Assembly (NCBI GenBank): GCA_964631375.1
Contig: CAZVYQ010000014.1
Coordinates: 1-57,276, forward strand
Reading direction: 5' to 3'
DNA length: 57,276 nt
DNA from: JAAYYM01 sp964631375
GTDB lineage: Bacteria; Bacillota; Clostridia; Lachnospirales; Lachnospiraceae
Shown here: positions 51,654 to 57,276 of the stretch, piece by piece
How the letters are laid out: each line of letters begins with the position of its first letter
How positions within the stretch are numbered: position 1 is the stretch's first letter
The notes under the pieces: generated by a model
Seen by the model: the letters and a program-made list of their open reading frames with translations, nothing else
Told to the model about the DNA's origin: nothing
Database searches by the model: none
Made by a program: the position numbers and the translations under genes

Positions 51654-51706
51654 GAGACAATGGTGTCGCTTTTGGTTATTATGCGACATCATTGTCGCTT
51701 TGTCAA
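51654..51706 (-). promoter_or_regulatory. GNAT-tetR promoter with two tandem palindromic operators
   Basis: TTGACA (51701-51706) and CATAAT (51678-51683) are 17 bp apart on the minus strand. GCGACA-TCAT-TGTCGC (51683-51698) fills the spacer, and GAGACA-ATGG-TGTCGC (51654-51669) lies over the start of transcription. Their centres are 29 bp apart. The -35 overlaps the stop codon of the upstream CPBP-like gene. Confidence 0.85.
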
Positions 51707-52431
51707 GTACTTTTTTTCTTTACACGAATCACGATAATAGCAATGAAAAAACAGATGACCACCGGTAAGATTCCCAGTAGTGTCATTCGCTTATCTACTC
51801 CCATATTCTTGCTGACTAAAACATCTCCCAGTCCTCCAACCCACCATAACGGAAAGCAAATCAAGATATTGTTTGCAACACGAAAGATACTAATAAATAC
51901 AATGCCTACAATGAATAATTCCACGAAATCCGGCTCAAATCCGGCATGATGGAGACTATAAAACAGACTGGTCAGCAAAATGGCAACTACTACGCCAAAT
52001 GCTTTCTCAAAATAATATCTCATGAATGCAAAGAAAAATATGACTTCAAATATATTTGCAATCATTACATAAATGGTTGCCTGAATATATGCAGGGCCAA
52101 ACAAATTGTTGATGACTCCCCCGCTCTCAGCAATAAATACAAAGGACAACAGGATGCCTAAAATCAAACTGATCAATAACATCTTGACCGGTTTCTCCCA
52201 CTTAATTCCCGATCGATACAATTCATCCCTTTGATTTAGATAAACTAGTGGAATAATCACTCCCACAATTCCCATCTGACAGATAGAACGTAAAAGCATT
52301 CTCAAACCTACCGAGTCCGTGTAATTCATGAGAACACTAAACAAAATAGCCAGTAGTCCTAATACGATAGGCAGTAATGTCTCTTTGGTTGGCTGAAACC
52401 TAAACCATACTATTTTTTCTTTTTCTTTCAT
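51703..52431 (-). CDS. CPBP-family-like membrane protein
   Basis: Integral membrane protein of 242 residues with about seven membrane segments. The region FEVIFFFAFMRYYFEKAFGVVVAI followed by LFYSLHHAG resembles the CPBP/Abi intramembrane protease core, where motif 1 is EExxxR and motif 2 FxxxH. Here motif 1 is EVxxx...R-like, lacking the second Glu, and a clear third motif is missing, so protease activity is doubtful. AAGGAG precedes the ATG. A MerR-type promoter is immediately upstream, between it and a MerR gene, so it is probably a target of that regulator. Confidence 0.75.
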   Translation of the reverse strand: MKEKEKIVWFRFQPTKETLLPIVLGLLAILFSVLMNYTDSVGLRMLLRSICQMGIVGVIIPLVYLNQRDELYRSGIKWEKPVKMLLISLILGILLSFVFIAESGGVINNLFGPAYIQATIYVMIANIFEVIFFFAFMRYYFEKAFGVVVAILLTSLFYSLHHAGFEPDFVELFIVGIVFISIFRVANNILICFPLWWVGGLGDVLVSKNMGVDKRMTLLGILPVVICFFIAIIVIRVKKKST

Positions 52432-52476
52432 TTGCGTACTCCTTTTAAAATGTTGATTGGTTACATTACAGACATC

Positions 52477-52507
52477 ATTCTAAAAGGTTACGCAACGTAA
52501 ATGTCAA
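52477..52507 (-). promoter_or_regulatory. MerR-type promoter of the CPBP-like gene
   Basis: TTGACA (52502-52507) and TAGAAT (52477-52482) are separated by 19 bp on the minus strand. The spacer holds the dyad TTACG-CAA-CGTAA (52488-52500, plus orientation). Nearly the same 13-mer occurs in the spacer of the promoter at 55440-55470. Confidence 0.85.
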
Positions 52508-52526
52508 TCATTTTCTTCGACGTATG

Positions 52527-53366
52527 TCAAAAATAAATTGGCATCTGGAGTTCTGTGATATACTCCTGTTCCTTGAGATGAATACTCGGTGATAACGTGT
52601 ATATCTCAACACAATAGTCCTTAATTTTGTAATTCATACTCAAAAGATATTCACACAGAATCTGATACTGTTCATCGATGTTGAAGTACCTTCCTTGATA
52701 GCAAAAGCATGCATAATATCCCTCTTCTGCCTCTTGTAGTTGAAACGGGGCGGCTTCCACCTTTTCCTGCTGAAAGAAGCCTATGTAATTATCACAATCC
52801 TCTGCATTTCTTCTTCCACTAAAATAACTTCCAATCTGAGGAATGATTTCGTAATTCATCAAATTTCTGTTTTGAAGACTGCTCCCAATTTCCGCAAAGG
52901 TTCTTCCGAACATGCTCTGTGACAGTTTCCCGGTGAAATGCTTACACAATAGATATCTTCTCGGTATGTATTCTATTCTTACTTCTGTGTCAATATAAGT
53001 GATCTGTTCTTTTGTCTTCTCGTACTGAGAAGTGTATTTCTTTATGACACTCTGTTGCTTTCTTAACTGTTTCAATTCCTGTGCAATCCCTGTCTCGCGT
53101 TTCTTGAGACAGAAGTAAAAATCATCAATACTAATCTCGGTTCCCTTTTCTCTGACACATGATACGATTTCATCCAATGAAATACCCAATTCCTGCATTT
53201 GCTTGATTAGATGAACACGTCCTACCTGATATGGCTCGTAATACCGATAGCCATTATCCGGATTGGTATATGCCGGTTCGATCAGCCCAATCACATCATA
53301 ATACCGCAAGGTTCGTTTTGATACCTTGCAAATTTCAGACATCTCACCTATTGATATCAATTCCAT
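52527..53366 (-). CDS. MerR-family regulator with GyrI-like effector domain (copy 1)
   Basis: Regulator of 279 residues. The MerR winged helix is at the N-terminus: ISIGEMSEICKVSKRTLRYYDVIGL and YRYYEPYQVGRVHLIKQMQELG. A coiled coil (about 80-125) links to a C-terminal GyrI-like ligand domain ending EYITELQMPIYF. This layout matches multidrug-sensing MerR proteins such as BmrR. It is preceded by a paralogue with the same layout, 31 nt upstream. Its likely targets are promoters with 19-bp spacing nearby (CPBP-like, DUF2268, perhaps TrmO-UvrA). GAGAGGTG precedes the ATG. Confidence 0.93.
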   Translation of the reverse strand: MELISIGEMSEICKVSKRTLRYYDVIGLIEPAYTNPDNGYRYYEPYQVGRVHLIKQMQELGISLDEIVSCVREKGTEISIDDFYFCLKKRETGIAQELKQLRKQQSVIKKYTSQYEKTKEQITYIDTEVRIEYIPRRYLLCKHFTGKLSQSMFGRTFAEIGSSLQNRNLMNYEIIPQIGSYFSGRRNAEDCDNYIGFFQQEKVEAAPFQLQEAEEGYYACFCYQGRYFNIDEQYQILCEYLLSMNYKIKDYCVEIYTLSPSIHLKEQEYITELQMPIYF

Positions 53367-53397
53367 CTATGTCACCTCTCTCACCTGATCCTCATAC

Positions 53398-54222
53398 CTA
53401 TTGCTGATAAGATAATGGTATCTGTAGTTCTGTTACATATTCTTCCGGTCGATCTGTATCATTTGCAGTCACGTGACATACCTGTCGATTTTCACCGGAC
53501 ATATAATATTCCGGATGACGTTCCAGCCAGATTGCAAATTCTCGATATGCACGACTGATATTACTGTATGGCCCGTAAATCATAAAGCAGGCGGCCTGTT
53601 CAACTTCTTCTACCTGACGAGATATGACACTGTCACTGTCAATATGATAATTCTGATGATCGACTATAACGCAAACTTCAATATCAACATCTTCTTCTCT
53701 GTAATCCAGATCGTGATAGATAGAGAAACCTGATAATGTCTCTATATTTCTGATTCCCTTTAGAGTCTGTCCAAATTCTGCCCACAACTCACTCTCACAA
53801 TAGTAATTAGGAACTACACGACGTAAAGATAGGACCTGCTGCATCGGTAACTTTTTCATTATGATTTCAATATTTAGTTTCTCGCCCTGATGTTCCAGAT
53901 CGTTTAGCATTCCTTGTATCTGTCGCAGTCTGTTATTCTCTGCCTGGATTGTTTCTTCTGTCTTTTTCAGCTGATCAAGCAGATTTTGTCTAATCTGTCC
54001 AGAATCCCAGGATTTTAGAATGTCTCTCATCTCTTTAACGTTAAAACCCATATCACGAAGTAAAACGATACGATTCAGTTGATCAATCTGTTCTGCAGAA
54101 TATAGACGATAACCATTCGATTCATCTATAAAACAAGGCACTAACAGCTTCTGTTCATCATAATAACGCAACATCCTGATCGATACCTGCGTGATCCTTG
54201 AAAATTCTCCTATCTTAAACAT
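53398..54222 (-). CDS. MerR-family regulator with GyrI-like effector domain (copy 2)
   Basis: Regulator of 274 residues with a MerR winged helix (FKIGEFSRITQVSIRMLRYYD, YRLYSAEQIDQLNRIVLLRDMG), a coiled coil (about 75-120) and a GyrI-like domain ending YVTELQIPLSYQ. I chose the ATG at 54222, 9 nt after GGAGG; a TTG two codons earlier is too near that site. It has its own ordinary promoter (17-bp spacing) and reads through into copy 1. The pair looks like an old tandem duplication, now quite diverged. Likely senses a hydrophobic or cationic compound. Confidence 0.93.
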   Translation of the reverse strand: MFKIGEFSRITQVSIRMLRYYDEQKLLVPCFIDESNGYRLYSAEQIDQLNRIVLLRDMGFNVKEMRDILKSWDSGQIRQNLLDQLKKTEETIQAENNRLRQIQGMLNDLEHQGEKLNIEIIMKKLPMQQVLSLRRVVPNYYCESELWAEFGQTLKGIRNIETLSGFSIYHDLDYREEDVDIEVCVIVDHQNYHIDSDSVISRQVEEVEQAACFMIYGPYSNISRAYREFAIWLERHPEYYMSGENRQVCHVTANDTDRPEEYVTELQIPLSYQQ

Positions 54223-54305
54223 CCCCAAATTCCTCCGTCAACCACTAAAAATGACCTCTTCAACTGATTTACTGTTACACTGACATGATCTTGTTATATA
54301 TTCAA

Positions 54306-54334
54306 ATTATAGTGCTATATCCATTATTACTCAA
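54306..54334 (-). promoter_or_regulatory. Promoter of the tandem MerR genes
   Basis: TTGAGT (54329-54334) and TATAAT (54306-54311) are 17 bp apart on the minus strand. The leader is roughly 80 nt. Spacing is normal, so basal expression of the regulators does not need MerR-type untwisting. Confidence 0.7.
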
Positions 54335-54352
54335 CATTTTATAACCAATTAA

Positions 54353-54407
54353 AACACGACCGATTCAAGAGTATAAAACAATATATTTTAACTTGATCGA
54401 TCGTGTT
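54353..54407 (-). terminator. Terminator-like hairpin after the DUF2268 gene
   Basis: AACACGACCGATTCAAG (54353-54369) pairs with CTTGATCGATCGTGTT (54392-54407) with one bulge and one wobble. On the minus strand TTTTAATT follows. It separates the DUF2268 gene from the MerR promoter. Confidence 0.6.
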
Positions 54408-54460
54408 ATGCATCCTATTCAATTTTCATATAAACACATGTTACATTATATATGCCGTAT

Positions 54461-55375
54461 TTACGCTAGACTCCAAAAATCTTCTGATTCTTTAAGAATT
54501 TCCTCTGTACTGATGATTGTTGCCTGATAGATATTCTTACCTGTTTTTCTTAGGTAGTGTTTGATTAGATAATATCCGCAGGCATAGCCTGCACAATAAG
54601 GCATTCCAACCGGTTTCACACCACGCATTGCCATGGTCTCATCACCGTATAAATAGCCGGAAAGCTTTTTAAAATCTGATTCCATCAAATTTTCCCGAAT
54701 CGCCGGTTTAATCACATTTTCTAATGTCTCCATTGATGTCTCTGTCACCCATTTACCAATTTTATCCTCACCATACAGGATCGCTTCAAAGTTCTCTGCA
54801 AGTCCCTCGGATACAATCATATCTGCAAGTGTAATATTCGGGCTCCACTGCATATACTGCCAACGTACGTTATGATTGGTCTCATGTGCCAATGCTACAG
54901 GAAGCATCTTAAGTGAGTGCTCATTTGGAATGATCGTTCCTATGATATATCCCGGAATTCCTCCATCTCCACAATAATCTCCTGTCATGGCAGACATCGG
55001 ATGATTAGGATCACTCAATAGAACGGTAAAGTAATACTGATCCTTAACCAACTGAATTCCATGTTGTACATATCCCTCTAATGAATCACGAATACTCTTT
55101 TCACATGCTGTCCAAAATGCATCATCACTAATCATTTCGATTGCAGGCATACAATCCTCTGAAATCTGCGATGGCATATATCCTCCTGTCATACTGCATG
55201 ACGATACCACATCATAGCCTCCTGGTACCTCAGCCTTTAACGGCATTCCGATACACTGATACTTAAATTCAAATGGTTTCATCAATTCGTATCTGTAGAT
55301 GTCATCTCTCTCCTCTACCGGGGCTGCTACTAGCTTGCGATAGATTTGATCTGAACGTATTGTAATAATTTCCAT
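54461..55375 (-). CDS. DUF2268-type putative zinc-dependent protease
   Basis: Soluble protein of 304 residues with a zincin motif HETNH (His164, Glu165, His168) in ALAHETNHNVRWQYMQW and a downstream acidic ligand region VSEGLAENFEAILYG (Glu190 or Glu194). This arrangement is characteristic of the DUF2268 putative metalloproteases. The C-terminus has a helical segment YCAGYACGYYLIKHYLRKTG. No signal peptide. The gene has a MerR-type promoter whose operator matches that of the CPBP-like gene, so both are probably induced by the MerR proteins encoded next door. Substrate unknown. Confidence 0.85.
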   Translation of the reverse strand: MEIITIRSDQIYRKLVAAPVEERDDIYRYELMKPFEFKYQCIGMPLKAEVPGGYDVVSSCSMTGGYMPSQISEDCMPAIEMISDDAFWTACEKSIRDSLEGYVQHGIQLVKDQYYFTVLLSDPNHPMSAMTGDYCGDGGIPGYIIGTIIPNEHSLKMLPVALAHETNHNVRWQYMQWSPNITLADMIVSEGLAENFEAILYGEDKIGKWVTETSMETLENVIKPAIRENLMESDFKKLSGYLYGDETMAMRGVKPVGMPYCAGYACGYYLIKHYLRKTGKNIYQATIISTEEILKESEDFWSLA

Positions 55376-55439
55376 AGTATTATCCTCTTTTCTTCAATGT
55401 TTTGTTATTTGTTCGAACGATTAACTGTTTACAATCAGG

Positions 55440-55470
55440 ATGATATACTATTACGTTGCGTCAGAGTCAA
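55440..55470 (-). promoter_or_regulatory. MerR-type promoter of the DUF2268 gene
   Basis: TTGACT (55465-55470) and TATCAT (55440-55445) are separated by 19 bp on the minus strand. The spacer has TTACGTTGCGTCA (55451-55463), which matches the CPBP operator read on the minus strand in 12 of 13 bases. Confidence 0.82.
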
Positions 55471-55528
55471 GTTCTTTTTTCATTTACTCAATTACCCTGC
55501 TTTACAATATCATCTTCTCCTGACAAGA

Positions 55529-55557
55529 TTGCTTGAGCAATTCATTCGTGGTAGAAT
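55529..55557 (+). promoter_or_regulatory. Promoter of the HD phosphohydrolase gene
   Basis: TTGCTT (55529-55534) and TAGAAT (55552-55557) with 17 bp between, about 75 bp before the ATG at 55633. Confidence 0.5.
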
Positions 55558-55632
55558 AACACAGTGCAGCAGACAGATGTCATCCTGACTGTAAATACGA
55601 AATATCGTATATTCAGAACTGGGGGAATTAAC

Positions 55633-56397
55633 ATGTTCATAGACAAAAACAAAGCTGAAAAAGCATTTATAGAATATACATCACATTATGATATGAATGA
55701 TGATAAGATTCGATTGAAAATCGAGCATACGAAAAGGGTCAATCAATTATGTGCACAGATTGCTGATGAGATTGGGTTATCAGAAGAAGATGTGGAATTG
55801 GCGTGGCTGATGGGATTATTGCATGATATTGGACGCTTTGAACAAATAAAACAATATGGAACCTTTGCCGATTCCGAATCTGTAGATCATGCACAGCTTG
55901 GTGCTGATATTCTATTTCAAGAGAGACATATCAGAGATTATATCCTAGATTCTTCAGAAGATAGCTTACTGGAGACAGCTATCAGAGCACATAGTGCATA
56001 TAGAATTCCAAACAACCTGAATGAGCGAACAAGAACCTTCTGCAACATCTTACGCGATGCAGACAAAATTGATATTATCAGAGTCAATACAGAATTTTCT
56101 CTTGAGGAAGTCTATAACGTATCTACAGAGGAGCTTGCCACAGCTGAAATTACTCCGGAAGTGATGAACAGCTTTTATGAAGAACATGCTGTCCTTCGCT
56201 CTCTCAAAAAGACTCCTGTTGATAACGTTGTTGGACACATTTCTCTTGTATATGAATTAGTTTATCCGGTAAGTACTCAAATACTAAAAAAACAGGGATA
56301 TCTAAAAAAGTTAGCGAATTTTCATTCCGAAAATCCGCTAACTATTGAACAGTTGCAAAACATCAACAGACACCTGCTCATAAGAGGATATTTGTAA
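55633..56397 (+). CDS. HD-domain phosphohydrolase
   Basis: Soluble metal-dependent phosphohydrolase of 254 residues. The HD signature comprises His32 in EHTKRVNQLCAQIADEIGL, His64-Asp65 in LMGLLHDIGRFEQ, and a later Asp in ILRDADKIDIIRV. GGGGG lies 7 nt before the ATG at 55633; the longer in-frame reading begins in untranslated leader. HD proteins hydrolyse nucleotides, including signalling ones; the substrate is not evident. It is convergent with the kinase gene on the right, with about 48 nt between and no clear terminator. Confidence 0.9.
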   Translation: MFIDKNKAEKAFIEYTSHYDMNDDKIRLKIEHTKRVNQLCAQIADEIGLSEEDVELAWLMGLLHDIGRFEQIKQYGTFADSESVDHAQLGADILFQERHIRDYILDSSEDSLLETAIRAHSAYRIPNNLNERTRTFCNILRDADKIDIIRVNTEFSLEEVYNVSTEELATAEITPEVMNSFYEEHAVLRSLKKTPVDNVVGHISLVYELVYPVSTQILKKQGYLKKLANFHSENPLTIEQLQNINRHLLIRGYL

Positions 56398-56445
56398 TCA
56401 TTTTGATCACAGTAACTCACAGGTCACTAAGATTTGAAAATACTG

Positions 56446-57249
56446 CTACACATTAATAAAAGGAAGGAGCATCTCGGCATTCTCCGGATCACCAGCAACT
56501 AGAACAGCATACAAAATGGTAGCATGTACAGGAAGCCATTCTTCTATACGCTTACGATTTATTTGGGTTTTATCAAGATATTTCTGCAGATATTTCTCTG
56601 CAAAATCCGGATATATTGTACCTAATATTTTATTATACATTAGACAAATCAGATAACTGTGAGCGACATCACCAGCCGAATCTCCAATCGTCGCAGAATC
56701 CCAATCTATGATAACATAGTGTCCATTATCTGATATGATATTGAGTGGATGAAAATCATTATGGCATAGTGCGGTTCCATCCTCCAGTCCTGCAATATAA
56801 TCCAGTAATTTATCTTTCTGTGACGTAGAAGGAAAAGGAATTAGGGAAATTGCACCGGAACAGTTTTGTTTTGAAGTGGACAAACCCACAATTGGTTTAC
56901 TGTGAAGTTGCATCTGTAGTGATACAAAATCATCTAAATAAGCATCAATTGCTGCTGCATCTCCTTTCTCTGTTGCACTTAATAACAGATCCTTTAATGA
57001 TTTACCTGCAACATAATCCATTTCCATTACAATATGTCCTGCCTCCTGATATACACCATGAATATTGGAAACCGGAATACCAGCCTGCTCAGCCAAAGAC
57101 AAAGCATATCCCTCACGCATAACCACATGCATAACATGACCTTCACTTAATACCTTATACACCATATGGTCTCTGCGATATACCTGACACTGTGCACCGA
57201 CACCAATTGGATCTCCGTATTTCTCTTGAAAATAATTCCAGTTATTCAT
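56446..57249 (-). CDS. Aminoglycoside phosphotransferase-like kinase (APH family)
   Basis: Kinase-fold protein of 267 residues. The catalytic loop is LCHNDFHPLNIISDNGHYV and the metal-binding segment VIIDWDSATIGDSAGDVAH, both typical of the APH/choline kinase group. An N-terminal lobe with VGAQCQVYR in place of the Gly-rich loop is present. GGAGG lies 7 nt before the ATG. Members phosphorylate aminoglycosides, choline, homoserine, fructosamines or other small molecules, so antibiotic resistance should not be assumed. The upstream promoter is mostly outside the window; a TATTAT-like -10 is visible near 57265. Confidence 0.9.
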   Translation of the reverse strand: MNNWNYFQEKYGDPIGVGAQCQVYRRDHMVYKVLSEGHVMHVVMREGYALSLAEQAGIPVSNIHGVYQEAGHIVMEMDYVAGKSLKDLLLSATEKGDAAAIDAYLDDFVSLQMQLHSKPIVGLSTSKQNCSGAISLIPFPSTSQKDKLLDYIAGLEDGTALCHNDFHPLNIISDNGHYVIIDWDSATIGDSAGDVAHSYLICLMYNKILGTIYPDFAEKYLQKYLDKTQINRKRIEEWLPVHATILYAVLVAGDPENAEMLLPFINV

Positions 57250-57276
57250 ACTGTATCCTCCTCGTATAATATTTTT

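Noticed and set aside
56446..57249. Aminoglycoside resistance gene
   Set aside because: The kinase fold is shared by many metabolic kinases; no feature points to aminoglycosides, so no resistance claim is made.
1..57276. CRISPR arrays, insertion sequences, integrases, tRNA or rRNA genes
   Set aside because: No repeat-spacer pattern, transposase or integrase motif, or cloverleaf was found on reading both strands.

Overview
The window looks like chromosome of a spore-forming, probably motile, anaerobic member of Clostridia, most like Lachnospiraceae. The DNA is AT-leaning with strong AGGAGG ribosome sites. It encodes rubrerythrin, CotF-type spore coat proteins, a chemotaxis receptor, YesM/YesN-type sugar regulation, and sugar-binding lipoproteins with Ala/Glu/Pro-rich linkers. 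I see no rRNA, tRNA, CRISPR array, transposase or phage gene. Species cannot be fixed from sequence alone.

Layout. 1-1620: 5' part of a sugar ABC binding lipoprotein divergent from an AraC-type regulator. 1624-9399: a long minus-strand housekeeping run (polysaccharide deacetylase, purN, small protein, HAD phosphatase, GyrI-like protein, WYL regulator, DJ-1/PfpI protein, shikimate kinase, zinc-ribbon acyltransferase, proA). 9651-13743: SIMPL protein, then an ECF sigma / membrane protein / ABC exporter operon. 13857-19719: a HelD-like helicase with an extra C-terminal domain, a ferritin-like protein, rubrerythrin, and a CotF-like pair. 19768-24174: the moxR-DUF58-transglutaminase operon. 24318-31780: a chemotaxis receptor fused to a sugar-binding domain, divergent from an FtsX-type ABC transporter plus two-component system. 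31784-34433: GGDEF protein, acyltransferase, AbrB-like regulator. 34553-40456: a YesMN-regulated sugar ABC transporter. 40756-46812: AAA ATPase and a TetR-controlled MFS + ABC efflux operon. 46938-57249: a TrmO-TrmO-UvrA fusion, TetR/GNAT pair, CPBP-like protein, tandem MerR regulators, DUF2268 putative protease, HD phosphohydrolase and an APH-type kinase.

How the genes work together. The right third looks like a stress/xenobiotic-response island. Three promoters have the 19-bp -35/-10 spacing typical of MerR-activated promoters, each with a dyad in the spacer. They drive the TrmO-UvrA fusion, the CPBP-like gene and the DUF2268 gene; the last two share nearly the same 13-bp operator. Two TetR circuits have recognisable palindromic operators, one on both promoters of the MFS/ABC cluster. 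The YesMN sugar locus has two direct repeats exactly 21 bp apart upstream of the binding-protein promoter, a plausible site for its AraC-type response regulator.

Most unusual items: (i) duplicated TrmO-like domains fused to a complete UvrA-like ATPase under a MerR-type promoter; (ii) a HelD-like helicase with what looks like the N-terminal beta domain of a GH31 glycosidase at its C-terminus; (iii) a chemotaxis receptor whose sugar-binding domain should lie in the cytoplasm; (iv) a start codon separated from its only good ribosome site by a 28-nt hairpin. Domain calls are from motif recognition by eye; no searches were run.
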